Source: Triparma columacea
Taxonomy: Eukaryota > Sar > Bolidophyceae > Parmales > Triparmaceae
DNA: 64,000 nucleotides
Assembly (NCBI GenBank): GCA_030267965.1
Contig: BRYA01000500.1
Location: 22,425 to 86,424 of the forward strand
Direction of reading: 5' to 3'
Shown here: piece after piece, positions 46,484 to 58,007 of the stretch
How positions within the stretch are numbered: position 1 is the stretch's first letter
How the letters are laid out: every line of letters begins with the position of its first letter
Made by a program: the position numbers and the translations under genes
Notes under the pieces: generated by a model
What the model was told of the DNA's origin: nothing
Seen by the model: the letters and a program-made list of their open reading frames with translations, nothing else
Databases searched by the model: none

Positions 46484-46574
46484 ATATGGCTTAAAAGAAG
46501 AAAAGGCAGAAAGAGAACAAAAAGTGAAAAAAAGGCGAAAGAAGCATCAATTCCTCTAATCCCAAAAATTGGAC
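46484..46574. promoter_or_regulatory. Candidate bidirectional promoter, HPPD-like/PRIM1
   Basis: Only about 91 bp separate the two proposed ATGs, which point away from each other. Both genes then start with tiny exons. Any shared promoter must lie here or in the first introns. No TATA box or motif is asserted. Confidence 0.4.
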
Positions 46575-48533
46575 ATGGTTTACGAAAGTCCTGTGAAACG
46601 TGAGTCCGCGCTTGTATGCAACTGCCTGCTCACCTCCGAAGTTGCAAGTACGCAGAATTCTCTCCCCCATGAAAAAAATACATTGGAGGGAAGACCGGGT
46701 TGTTGGATTTTGTCATTTTTGCCCCTTCCCGTTTGATCTCACCCCCAACGTTCACATATACGCAGGCAAGGCCAACGAAATGGGCGCCCCTACTCGTTCA
46801 TCTGACATTGCTGACGATATGGAGATAGAAAATGCCAAGGCGGGAGCCGCTGTGGTTACTTCCAAGCCTGCTGCTGCTGCAACTCCGCAGAATGCGGTGG
46901 TCTTCTCCCCTCAGTTGCTCCGCGTGTACTACCAAAGGCTTTTCCCCTTCCAGATGATGTACGATTGGCTCAGCTACGGAAATGACTGGGAGAAGGGGTC
47001 GGAGATTGGTAATGAGAGGGACTTCTTTGGAAAGAGGGAGTGGAGTTTCACCATTCAGGTGCGTCTTATTGTCGAGCTCCCTAGCTCTCCCCCTCCCCTC
47101 CCCCCCCTCTAACGTTATTCCCCCCAAACCCCCCTCCTCCACCCCCAGCCTACCCCCCAAGACGAGATTTACATTCGTTACCAGTCCTTCAAGGACTGCG
47201 CCGAGTTCACTGCCGCGGTCCAGAAACGCCAGCCTAACAAGATTGATATCGGAGCCGTCTTCACGCACCCTCCCAAGGACCACAACACCATCAAGTCAGA
47301 TGTGTTCCACACCAAGGAGAGGGAGCTGGTTTTTGATATCGATCTTACCGATTACGACGGCGTGCGCACCTGCTGCTCGGGGGCGAACATCTGCCGCAAG
47401 GTACGTTGTCTGTTTTGTTTGTTTGGTTGATGTTTCCTTCAATCCTCCTGCCGCTTGCTCACCCCTCCCCCTGCAACTCGCTCGCTCATCGTCGTCCCCG
47501 CAGTGCTGGAAGTACATGAACATGGCTGTCAAGGTCATGGACGAGGGCCTCTCCAAGGATTTTGGCTTCAAGAACATGGTCTGGTTCTACTCCGGTCGTC
47601 GTGGAGTGCATTGCTGGGTGTGCGATGAGTCTGCCCGCGAGCTGAGCAACGATGCGAGGTCTGCGGTGGCAACCTACTTCGAGCTCCCGCTAGAGAACGA
47701 GAACAAGAGTATGGACCTCTCCTCCAACCTTCACCCTATGCTCGTGAGGGCCTTCAGGGTCCTGGAGCCTCAGTTCATCGCCGACATCATTGGGGACAAC
47801 GGCATGGGCATCCTCACGAACCAGAAGTCGTGGGTCAAGCTGCTCAAGACCCTCCCTGAGGGCTTCCGTACGTCGACAGGCATCGCCGCCGAGCTTGACA
47901 GGGAGTGGAGCAAGGTGAGCGATGTTATGGTGGAGGAACGCATAGGTTGAACGAGGCATCTCAACTTAATCACTCACGCAATCCCTTTCGCGGCTGGCTT
48001 CGCTCACCGAACTCGTTTCGCAGCCTACTTGCACCAAGTCTCCCACCCAGAAGTGGGCCCAGTTAAAACAGAAGATCAACCAGGCGACCAAGAAACAGCA
48101 GGGGAAGTCAGCCGCCAACACCGACTCCAAGACTAGCGAGTCTGCCGAAATGTGGATTTATGAGACCGTCTACCGCCACACCTACCCTCGCCTCGATATC
48201 AACGTGTCCAAGATGCAGAACCATTTGCTCAAGAGCCCCTTCTGTATTCACCCCAAGACCGGCAGAGTGTGCATACCGCTCAACACCAAGGAAATCGACT
48301 CCTTCGACCCCTTCGCGGTCCCCACTCTCCCCCAGATCGTCGCGGAGCTCGACGAATACGAGAAAACCCACGGCAAGGCCGCAGCTGCCAAGGTGCCAGA
48401 CTGGCAGAAGACCTCCATGAAGTCCAGTGTTCAGTACTTCCTTAAGACCTTCCTCAACCCCATGAAGACAGAGATTAGGAAGAAGAGGCAGGACATGAAG
48501 GATAGGGAAGCTGCCGTGATGGGCGACTTCTAG
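46575..48533 (+). CDS. PRIM1: DNA primase small (catalytic) subunit
   Basis: Five exons: 46575-46599 (25 nt, phase 1), 46766-47058, 47149-47400, 47504-47914, 48024-48533; 496 aa versus ~420 in animals. The catalytic core shows RDFFGKREWSFTI, ERELVFDIDLTDYDGVR (the metal-binding DxD), the zinc motif region CCSGANICRKCW, and FKNMVWFYSGRRGVHCWVCDE (SGRRG nucleotide-binding loop). Then comes LVRAFRVLEPQF and the C-terminal PRLDINVSKMQNHLLKSPF with HPKTGRVCIPL, typical of PRIM1. It makes RNA primers for polymerase alpha at the replication fork. An N-terminal ~40-residue disordered addition precedes the core. Exon 1 is supported by phase and by the sensible join MVYESPVKRKANEMG. Confidence 0.92.
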
Positions 48534-48580
48534 ATTTTTAAATGGTAGCCGATTGATTAGTCTTAACAAAACCAAACATT

Positions 48581-51500
48581 TTAATCCTGCTTCTCCTCCT
48601 CATCCTCCTCATGACCACCATGCCACAGTCCCTGCAAATGCGCGCTCGCAAACCTGAACGTCGCGACGATAGGGAAGTGGTTACTGGGATGAACCAAATC
48701 CGGAATGATTTGATGCTCGCTCAGTGGGTTCTCCTTCACGAAAGGCTGGTACGTCCCCCTCCAGTCGAAGAATGGAGGCTTTTTCTTCCAGAGCTTCTTC
48801 CTCTCCTTCTTCACCTCCCGCTTCAGGACCCCCCCAGCTCCCCCCCCGCCGTCGCCTCCGCCCCCTCCCCCCCTTTTCTTCTTCTCGTTAGCTTCCATCT
48901 GCTTCTCCTGCTTCCTCCTCTCCTTCTCCAACCTTGCCTCCTCCTCCAACCTTGCCTCCTCCTCCTCGAGCTCCTTGGCTCTAATCTCCAAGTCTCTGTC
49001 CCTCATTTCCAGATAAATGTCGTCGAAACCGTCCAGGTCATAGTCCATGTCAACAACAACTTCGTTCTCCCTGACGTCGTTAGCGATGTTGAGCTCCTCC
49101 CCGTCCCTCCCCCCTAGAATTGGTATGTTCAGAACGTCAACGCATACCAGCATCTCTTCGCTAGCTAGAATGTAGTCGGACGTTACTGCCCCGTGAGCAC
49201 CTACGCTCGTGTAAAGCGGTTCCCCCGCAGCGCAGTATCCTCTGTAAGCGCTTTTCAACTTCAAGTAGTGCACCTGCCTGGCGTCGGGGCTTCCAACAAT
49301 GTCGGGTTGACCAACGATGGCATCATGAGCTCTCTCAGCGTCTTCCCGCCACGCTTCCTCTATGTTGTCGGTGGCCAGAACCAAAGCCCCTCTTGCATTG
49401 CTGGTGTTTGCCCTGACCAAATTGCCGGATGCGTCTATGGTCATACTAACCTCCCCCCCCCCCTCCCCCCCCCCTTCCTCCTCCTCCGCCGCATCGTTCA
49501 GCAAGCCGACAAGCATACCATTCTCGTCGAAGCCATCATCGCTCTCCCCATCACCGTCCATATCGTCCCCCCTATTCCCAAAGCTAGGGAAGAGCGGAAG
49601 TTGCTGCTTCCTCACGGGGGCGACAAGCCTGTTTTCCGTCCCGTCCATGAATCTTGGCGTTATCTTACTCACAGGCAACACAGTCTCCTTTCCATTTATG
49701 ATTATCGTGCCCATTAGTTCTTTCCTTATCTGCAGGGCTCTCTTTTTGGCCTCTATCGCGACCTCTTCCTCATGAATTTGCAATTTTTTCACTTCCTTTA
49801 TATCAGAAAGCCATTTCCCTCTTTTGTTCTGTTCACCCTTGAGTGCCTCAATCTCGTTCTCCCACCTCTGCACCTCAGTATAATCATCCCAAGTGATGGT
49901 GAACGAGTACCCCCAATATTCGTTCTGCTCATCCGAGAAAAAACCGTAGTAGAACTTCTTGTCAATGTTGAGCTCCCCATATCCCTCGCCCTCCCTGCAA
50001 ACTTCCACAAGAACAGGGAACTCGTCGGGGTCAGTCCGGTACTCCCCGTCAAACACGCAGTTCATCTCTTCGTTAGCCAAGGTCCTAGCGGATAGGACTT
50101 CGTCGTAAGTTTCATCTTCGTAGAAACACAAGATATCCGCATCCATTTCCAGCTTAGTTTTCTTGTGAAACTCTACCTTGGCTCCAAACTTGCACCCCTT
50201 CAATAGCACCTCATCCTTCAAATCCATGCAGGGCTTGTAAGGGTGACTGCTTGCAATCGTTATGGTTCGTCTCTCCGGTTTTGGTCCCGCCGACAGCTTG
50301 CCTTGCAGCTTTTCTGTGCAAATCGGCTCGCTGATCTTTGTCCAGTCGCCGGTTCCGCACTCATTGAATCCAGCCACCTTGAACTCGTAGGTAACCCCAG
50401 AAGACAACCCAGTAATCACGCAGCACCGAAGAGTAGGGTCATAATCCTCTTCAGCTTCTCCTTCTTTCCTCGCCACGATGCAGTCCTCCTTGGGGAAATA
50501 TCGCTTCTCCTTGAAGGCCAAGTTCTGGTTTCCTCCGATTCTCCAGGTCACGTAGTAACCAAGCACCGGCGGGGACAGTCCGTTATCTAAATCTTCACAC
50601 TCGTTCCACGTCAGTATGACGCTGCTACGGCTAACAGCCTTGCCCCCGTGGAACCTATCCAAACTCACCCGCACATCTCCCCCGACTGGCACCCCTGGCG
50701 CCTGGGGGTCAATCGGAGTCATGCCAGTGGTCAAAACTTCGTAGACCTTGCCTCCTGGCATGCAATTGAGAGTCCCAGCCATAATCACCGGAAGCTGAAA
50801 ATCCGCATTGAACTTTTCTATCTTATGGGCCACGTACGACGACTGCAGAAGCCTCACCGCCTCCAGACTAGGCTCTTCCTCCATGGCCACGCAGCTCACA
50901 CACACTCCGGTAGGGTCATCACACTTCTCCCAAGGCTGAAGACTAAGCATGATAGCGACGTGGTCAGTGACTGCCCTCGCAGCCAAATTTCTGTCCTCCA
51001 AATCATCTGTCACTGCGTCATTCAGCTCAAGCATTTCACTCCGGAACATCTGGAAACTATCACGTTTATAAGCAATGACAACGCCATCTTGGCGAGGTCT
51101 CAGGTGCTCCGTCCTCTTCTTGAAGATGGCATCGTAGCCAGCCTGCGAGAGCTGGGGCCTCCACCATTCTGCAAAATCATCCACCGATTGCAGACAAATA
51201 ATGTCAGCATCGAAGCTAAAGATTTCGCGCAGCAGTGTTTGGCGCCTCTTGACCCAATTTGAGACTGAATGTTCGATGTAAGGGAGGGTTTTGGCGTCCT
51301 CTTGAGAGAGAGTGTTGTAACTGCATATGGTGATTGTCCTGGAGTCTGTGATCTGCTTTGAAACCTGAACGTGTTCCTTAAACTTCTTCCTCCCGAAGAG
51401 AGACTCGGGAACAATTGCGAGTTCCTCCGCGTTGTTATGGGCCAGTTTTTTCCTAGCTGACACTTGAAAAAGGTCTTCAGTTGGAGGGAAGTACTGTGCG

Positions 51501-51948
51501 GGGGGGTTGGGGTCGGGAAGGTTGGGAAAGAGAGGGTTAGGATGTCACTAAGAGGCACCACACAGGCACCACGCAGGCACCACACAGGCACCAAATCCAC
51601 GAGAAAGCCACCCACCTCGTTTGTTAACTTTTGCGTCTGCTCACGTTGGAGGGTTATGTTTGCTGGCAGCATGACCCTCTTGGCGTAAAGCTTTTTATCA
51701 ACATTGTAAGGAGTTTTGTACCGAGGAGGCGACCGATATACGGCAAACTTCGCCATCGGATGAGGCGGCTTCGCCGCCGTCATGGTCGGTCCAGGGGGAG
51801 GAGCATTCTGACCACTCTCTGAAGAGGGAGGGAGGGGGGTTGGCTCGCTTGCACACTCTTGAGAGGGAGGCGATGATAATAGGCCGTCGTCCGGAAGGTC
51901 ATCCAACGAAGAAACTCGCGGACTTGCGAGTTTCTTCTCGTCCTCCAT
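48581..51948 (-). CDS. CCR4-like EEP-fold protein with FN3 insertion, predicted inactive
   Basis: Exons 51948-51616 and 51493-48581 (122-nt phase-0 intron) give 1,081 aa. The EEP fold starts TITICSYNTLSQEDAKT, then REIFSFDADIICLQSVDDF and RPRQDGVVIAYKRDSF, as in CCR4/nocturnin exonucleases. Catalytic residues are replaced: LQ-S-V where LQEV has the metal Glu, AGTLNCMPGG where GDFNS carries Asp, and HPSNHFP where SDH is normal. Inserted within the fold at about residues 395-505 is an FN3 domain (ILTWNECED...VITGLSSGVTYEFKVAGFN). A CUB-like HPY...WGYSFTITW module and long charged coils follow, before the fold resumes with SDYILASEEML. Likely a pseudo-enzyme or RNA/adaptor protein. Function unknown. 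Confidence 0.75.
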
Positions 51949-52176
51949 CGTAGGCAACAAAAAATGAGGGTTGGGTTTTCATCCGCTTGGGGAAGCCCCA
52001 GCAAAAAAGCCGGGTCTGTTGTGTTGGCCTAGGTGAGTCATTTTTGGGTTTGAGGGTTGAGAACTCCGCCTCCACAAATCATTAGGCCAAAAGCGCCTGC
52101 CACACGTATCTAATCACCGCCAACATCTCCTCATCTTAATCTTCCCCAGAGAACTGCAAAGGATCTCGGATTTACA

Positions 52177-54030
52177 ATGAACTTTTTCAAGGGAAACCCC
52201 GGAAGCTCTTCTAAATCGAGGAAATCTTCCAACTCTTCGGGGGATTCTACGTCGTCGTCCTCGTTTGTGTTCTCAAACTTTCAGAAGAGACTCAGAGAAA
52301 CCGCACTGGACAAGCTTGGGGTTCGAGAGATTATCTCAGATAACATCACCAACGATGCGCTAGTTGAGGATCGCCTGAGGACTGTCGGGGAATCCCACAA
52401 GTCTCTCAAGCTCGCAAAGGCGAGGGTGCTGGGTCACATGGAGAGAATGAAGGCACTTCAGGACTCGACTCTTCTACTCTCAACTGAGACTTCGTTGTTT
52501 GGCGACACGACTCCTATTTGCTCCCAGCTCGCAAAGGTAGCAGCGGAACCGGTATACAGCTGTGCCGCGCACTGTTTGTCGGAAAATTGCGTGACTCTCA
52601 TCAACCAGGCCATGGAGCTGTGCAGCATGATTGTGGAAAAATCCAAGAGGAGACATAACCATATCCTCGATTACACCCACAACAAGAGGCTGTGGGAGAA
52701 CAAAATCGAGAAGCCGGGGAAGGACCTTGAGAAGCACGAGGAGGAACTCTCGAGGAGGAAGATGAAGTTGGATGTTTCCATTTCCACCGTCCAGGAGTCC
52801 AACCAGGAGCTGCACCGGCTGCTGTCAAGCTACCTGAGCATCTCAGAGGAGGTGAAGGCCCACGTGCAGAGCGCCTTCCTCGCGTGCCACACCTTTTATG
52901 CAAAGAGGATGCTCGAGGTTTGTAGTGGCCCTGCCTCTAAGTCCCCGCTCTTGAATGAGCTTGAAGAAATTCACGAGGGTGTCGCCTACCGCGGCAAGAC
53001 TCTAAGAGTATTTAAGAACCAGCACGTCAAACTGCGCGAGCAAATTATGAGCGTTGTGGAGGGCTCAGAGATCAAGTACGCCAACGAGCAGTATGCCGCC
53101 GACTGTCCTTCGACGAAGGGCAAGGGAAAGGCGAATAAGAAAGCCCTGTACAAGAGCGCATCGTTCGACGATAAGGGGAGGAGCTCCTTGTCGGAAGAAG
53201 ATGGACTCCCCCAGGTGCTTACCGAAAGCTTAATCTACTTGGACAAGAATGGTCTGGAGAGCGTCGGCCTGTTTAGGGTCGGAGGCGAGCAAGAGTGCGT
53301 CGACAACCTTCTGAAGCACTTTGAGGAGAACGAGAAGCATCAAGAGGACCTACTCGAAACTGATCAGGAGTGCAGAACGGAGGTTACTGTCCCCAACATT
53401 GCAAGTCTGCTGAAGCTTTGGTTTAGAAATTTGCCTACCTCGCTCATCCCGGAAAGTAGCTACTCGGCGTTGATGAAGAGCTCCCAAAAAGGCAAGAAGG
53501 ATCTGCTGGTCGATTTCCAGAAAGAGATGAGGGACTGGGGAAGCGAGCACATTGAGGTCTTGGCTCTCCTTTTGGGTTTTTTGTACAAGGTGGCAACCAA
53601 GAGCGAGGTGAACAAGATGACGAGCGAAAACTTAGCAATCGTCTTTGCCCCGACAATTTTCCGACCTCCACAGGATCTCAACCCCATGAAAGTTATGGAA
53701 AATGTGAGCGGAAGCATCTTATTTATTAAAGTTCTGATCGAGAACGTTTACGAGATCTTTGGAAACAGCGTGAACGAGGCTTTGAACTTGATAGGCATAG
53801 ACGGGGAATATGATGTGAATGAGGGAGAGGCGAAAGGGGAGATGGGAACAGTGGTGGAGGGCGAGGGAGACGAGGAGGGGAAGGGGGAGGAGGAGACAGG
53901 AGTGCGGCCTCCACCCAAACCAAAGCCTTCGAGCGCCCCCCCTCCCCCCCCTCCTAGCACAAAGCCAGCAAAACCGAGAGCGCCCCCCCCGCCTCTCAGC
54001 AAGGCTGGTAGCTCAGGGAGCGTAATTTAG
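52177..54030 (+). CDS. BAR-RhoGAP protein
   Basis: Single exon, 617 aa. A Ser-rich N-terminus (~35 aa) precedes a long helical region, about residues 40-290, resembling a BAR/SH3BP1-type dimerisation domain, with charged coiled-coil helices. The RhoGAP domain runs from about 345 to 545: VGLFRVGGEQE holds the arginine finger (Arg367), then LLKLWFRNLPTSLIPES, HIEVLALLLGFLYKVA, and NKMTSENLAIVFAPTIFRPP, the canonical family blocks. The C-terminus is acidic then proline-rich (PPPKPKPSS, APPPPPPS), a probable SH3/profilin ligand. The family turns off Rho/Rac/Cdc42 at curved membranes. Divergent to the EEP gene, 228 bp between starts. Confidence 0.87.
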   Translation: MNFFKGNPGSSSKSRKSSNSSGDSTSSSSFVFSNFQKRLRETALDKLGVREIISDNITNDALVEDRLRTVGESHKSLKLAKARVLGHMERMKALQDSTLLLSTETSLFGDTTPICSQLAKVAAEPVYSCAAHCLSENCVTLINQAMELCSMIVEKSKRRHNHILDYTHNKRLWENKIEKPGKDLEKHEEELSRRKMKLDVSISTVQESNQELHRLLSSYLSISEEVKAHVQSAFLACHTFYAKRMLEVCSGPASKSPLLNELEEIHEGVAYRGKTLRVFKNQHVKLREQIMSVVEGSEIKYANEQYAADCPSTKGKGKANKKALYKSASFDDKGRSSLSEEDGLPQVLTESLIYLDKNGLESVGLFRVGGEQECVDNLLKHFEENEKHQEDLLETDQECRTEVTVPNIASLLKLWFRNLPTSLIPESSYSALMKSSQKGKKDLLVDFQKEMRDWGSEHIEVLALLLGFLYKVATKSEVNKMTSENLAIVFAPTIFRPPQDLNPMKVMENVSGSILFIKVLIENVYEIFGNSVNEALNLIGIDGEYDVNEGEAKGEMGTVVEGEGDEEGKGEEETGVRPPPKPKPSSAPPPPPPSTKPAKPRAPPPPLSKAGSSGSVI

Positions 54031-54070
54031 AGTGAGGCGGTTCTCTTTTATGAAAACAAGGCTTTTGTTC

Positions 54071-57000
54071 TTAGATAAAATCAAGATAGGTGCACTCGAG
54101 CTTTTTACCCGGAGCTACTTCGCATGTCGTTGTTAAAAAGAGCATGAAGAAAACTCCCAGTACGAAGACCCTAACGATGGCGATCTGGATGAATTTCTTG
54201 GCGGAGATGATGTTGAGGAGGTCGCAAACTTCCTCCAAAACTTCCATGGAAGCATACTCCTTCCCCTCATCATCTATGTGCAGAGAACCGTGGCGTCCGG
54301 AGTATAGATTGGGCAACTTGGGCATATCAGAAATGACTGTGGGTGGCGCTGAGGGCGACTCTTCTTGTTGTCGAATGTCCTCCATGAGGGGAGATAGAAG
54401 GTTGCTAACATGATTGGGTGCACGAACGACCTCTGACTTATACTTCCGGCTAAATATTTCCTCGTCAGCTTGATCAGCTTGTTCAGTATCGTTAAGATTT
54501 TTAGAACAGCGAGAAGAAACGCGAGATTCCGACAGTCTGAGCGCAGCAAGGAGAGAAGGTCTCTTCGCCTGCAGAGACCATCGCTTCACTGATGTCGAGG
54601 AAACATTGTTGGGACCGTCTGGACTGGCAGGATCGTCGGAATCAGCATAACCTCCAGTGCTTGCGTCGCTATGCCTGCGGCGCCTCAGCATGGCCTCGAG
54701 GTGAGTGTCCCTCGAAAGGTGAGATCGCCGGAACGATAAGCGGTGGTTGGAAATGCTGCGACGAGCGAAGCGACGAGCGAGCGTGAGTTGGTAGCATAAA
54801 TATGTTGGGTCCTATATTTGCGTTCTTACCTCCTCAAATTTGAGCCTTCCTCCCGCGATGCTCTCTGATCCTTGTCGACTGGGAAGGAAGGCGCAGGGTT
54901 ATCACCCCAGCCCCTGAGGAGACCCCCGAGCTCTTCCTCTGGCTCATCCTCTACTATTGTCGGCTCGCGGATTGAAACACGCCCCCCGCCTGAAGAACGG
55001 CGGGTGGTAGAATTGCGGTTGAAAATCGGCTTGGAGGAGTCACCCCAACCCCTCAGGAGAGTGCCGGGGGTTGGTACCGAAGGATTGGAGTCGTTGGGCG
55101 TGAGGAGATCCGTGGGGCGAGTCGAAGTTTGAGCAGAATGGCTGCTCGGCTTGGAGTTATCCAGGGTCGTGGAACGCCCAGTCGAGTTAGAAATAATTGT
55201 GGATGACCTAGCGTTGACGCTCTTGTTGCCTTGCTTAAGAGGGTGCGCCTCCGAATGGAGTTGACTTTCGTTACGGTACTCTTCGAGCTGCAGCTCCTGG
55301 GCGAAGTAGACGAGGTCGTCAACCAGCGACGACTTGGCCAATGAAGGACCGAAGAAGCGGAGAGTTGCGTAGAATGGCAGCTGGTTGAGGCCAAACATGT
55401 AGAGGTAAAAGAAGGGCTGAATTACCGAGAAGAAGGCAAAGGTGGGATCTATGTGGAAAAAGACGAGGAGGGAAAGGGAAAGAAAGAGGGAGAAGAAGAG
55501 GAGGACAGCCTGAAAGGTTCTAAGGGGGAACTCGGGCGCTGTTAGGGGGAAACAGTTTCGCCACTCGTCGGACTCAAAGAGGCAAGGGCAAAGCCTGTGC
55601 TTCGACGCCCGCTCTGTCTTTTCCCAGGACGTCCGATCGTGCTCGTTGTGGTGACTTGCCGTTTGGTGGTGACGGGAAGCTTGGGATACGCTCGAGTGAG
55701 CTGAAAGGTGCGAGTTGGAGGAGAGGTGGGAGTGCGTTGAGACGTGGGAGGCCCGAGAGTAGGAGGACGTGGGGCGGTTATGAGGCAGGGAGGTCGGGGG
55801 GGGGTCGGATTGGGCAAATGGGACAGATGAGACGGGGGCACGGCCGTCGGCGCGGGCGTCGCGCAGAGCGTTTACTGCGTCTTTGCGCATCTGGGCGGCC
55901 TGGGTGTGGGGGGTGAGGGCGAGAAACGCGTGGCGAGGTGCGAAGCGACGAGTGAAATGGGTTAGATCGAGCCCTTCCTGTCAACCCTTCTGATTTTCGC
56001 ACACTCGTACCTCCTGTTGGTGAGGATACTGCCCACGAGACCAGTCCCTGGACACAGTGGAGCGGAGGACGTTCCCTATCGAGGACTGCTCCGAGTGGAT
56101 GGACTGCCCGTCGACGTCATGGATAAAGGAGGGAGAGGGATCGAATCGGGAAGCCCTGGCATTGGAGCCGGTGGATTCCTTCCTGGCAGTAAGTAGGATG
56201 AGGGAAGCCCTAGAGCGCTCGAATCCGGCCCAAATAAGGCCGTTTAGGAGGTATAGTACCCAGCCGATGAAGAACATGGCCCAAAAATAATTTTGGTTGA
56301 CTGCCGCAGTTTCTGCCCACATCTACTCGGGGGGGTGGGGGTGGGTTGGAGGGTTAGTGCGGGGAGGGTGCGGGGAGGTCCTTGGGGCTTGGTTGAAGTC
56401 GGGTCATGGTCGCTGCTTCTCACCTCCTCCATCTGATCAAGGGTGCCGTCGCTAATGTCAATAATCAGAGCCACTCCGGTAGTCAGGGCAGTCATTACAA
56501 GGATCCCTACCCAGGTTCGCCAGCCCACCTGGACGAGCTTCACGCAAAGGGCAGACGTGCAACGGTCGACGTACTCAGCGTAGTCGAAGGGCAAGTCAGG
56601 GGGTAGGCCCTGGGAGGTTAGGAAGAAATACCTCGTTAGGAGGTACGCGTTCAGCTGCATGCGTTTGTCGAGCTCGGACATGCCGAAGAAGATCTGCTTC
56701 GGGTGTTCGATCACCCACCACTGTTTCTCCTTCTCTATCCGCAATGTCTTGAGCTCTGATATGCCCTCCACCAGGTCAAAGTTGTATACCAGGTCCTCAT
56801 AGTCCCCGAGGCTGGTCAAAATCCTCTTGCTGCTCCGGGCAATCCACGCCGCAGTCGTGTAGTAGATACTCATCATCATAAAGAGCGTCAGGTGGACAAA
56901 CTCTGTGAGGTGATACTCATCTTCCGACAGACTTCCCAGCTGGGAAACAAGAAACAGCGTGAAGGAGATCAAGCCTAGCATCGACAGCTCAGCCAGCATC

Positions 57001-57212
57001 GCAGCTACGTAGTTCCTCCAGAATCTGTCGTGCTTGGCCGCGTGTATAGCCCTGTGTATGACATGTTCGAAGAAGAGAGCGAACCCCACTAGGCATGCTA
57101 CTGTTATGGAAAGGGGAACGGTCACGCCGGCAAGGTCGAGACAGGCGAACAAACCGGGCCAGCGGGCATTGCACGAATGAGCAGAGTGATCATCTGAAGA
57201 GTCTCCTCCCAT
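54071..57212 (-). CDS. MLO-like multi-pass membrane protein
   Basis: Exons 57212-56424, 56322-56011, 55899-54830 and 54755-54071 give 951 aa. Four hydrophobic segments lie in exon 1 (around ITVACLVGFALFF, LSMLGLISFTLFLV, TLFMMMSIYYTTAA, WVGILVMTALTTGVAL), one in exon 2 (FFIGWVLYLLNGLIW), two in exon 3 (LLFFSLFLSLSLLVFF and the following stretch), and one near the end. FEHVIHRAIHAAK...LAELSMLGLISF resembles the MLO ERxxH...KxELMLLGFISL signature, and FDYAEYVDRC matches the FHKY-R region. Cytosolic loops are long, Ser-rich and disordered. In plants, MLO proteins are calcium channels. Assignment is by motif only; the eight apparent TMs and long tails are atypical. Confidence 0.5.
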
Positions 57213-58007
57213 TGGAGGGATCAAAGAAATGAATTCTAGGAGGGGAGATTGAAGAGGGTGTCTTGCGATGACCTTGATTTGGGCCCAAAATAAAAAAAAT
57301 ATAAGGGAGATGGGGAGGGCGCGGGAATGGTTAAAGGGAGGAGGAAAGGATTAGTGAAGTGCGGACCAAAAAAAAGCGAAACAGCGTAAATGAAACAACC
57401 TTATCATAACTTTGTAATTTAGGGTTCGCTTTGATTTCGGACAATAATGAATGTGTCGCAGCAGAAAGGCCGAGAGTGAGGTGTGAAATTGAAGTAGAAT
57501 TTAGAGCATTAGTTTAGGAGGTGAGAGGGTTTATGTTGCGCAATGGGATATTATAGATAGGCAGTTGTTTGATTACGGGTAGATAATGTCGATATTAGTT
57601 GTTAATAAGTATTTTAAAGCAGGCCTCTTTTCGTGTGTTGAGTTATGTTCCATGTTTTATGCTAACTCTAACTACGTTAGATCTCATTATATAGAATACA
57701 AAGTCCACTACAACCGAGCTCTACCAACGCCCGACACACCCCTACAAAGCCATACAGAGGAATCTCCTTCTGTCACTACATGACATTGCAGGGACATTGC
57801 AGGGACATTGACTTATATTTAGAGTCTGGAGGGAGTGTTTTAGGGAGTGTTGGAGGAATAGTAGACAATAGGATAGAAGGTTAACATTAGAACATAACAC
57901 ACACTATAGAGCACTAGAGAGCATAACACACACACACACACACACAAAAGACACACACAAAAGACACACACAAAAGACACACAAAAGACACACTAGATAG
58001 AAAGAGC
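57213..58007. other. Divergent intergenic region with CA-type repeats
   Basis: 795 bp between the MLO-like start and the UBC/DEAD-box start. GACATTGCAGG is repeated three times near 57782, and ACACACAAAAG/CA-rich repeats run from 57895 to 57992, just upstream of the helicase ATG. No tRNA or protein gene was accepted. Confidence 0.6.
57895..57992 (+). repeat. (CA)n and ACACACAAAAG microsatellite
   Basis: A (CA)10-like run is followed by four or so copies of ACACACAAAAG. It is immediately upstream of the ATG at 58008, so it falls in the 5' UTR or promoter. Confidence 0.85.

Noticed and set aside
57655..57745. Minus-strand GTTGGTAGAGC, like a tRNA D-loop
   Set aside because: No pairing GCTC before it, no GGTTCGA T-loop and no acceptor stem could be drawn; chance match.
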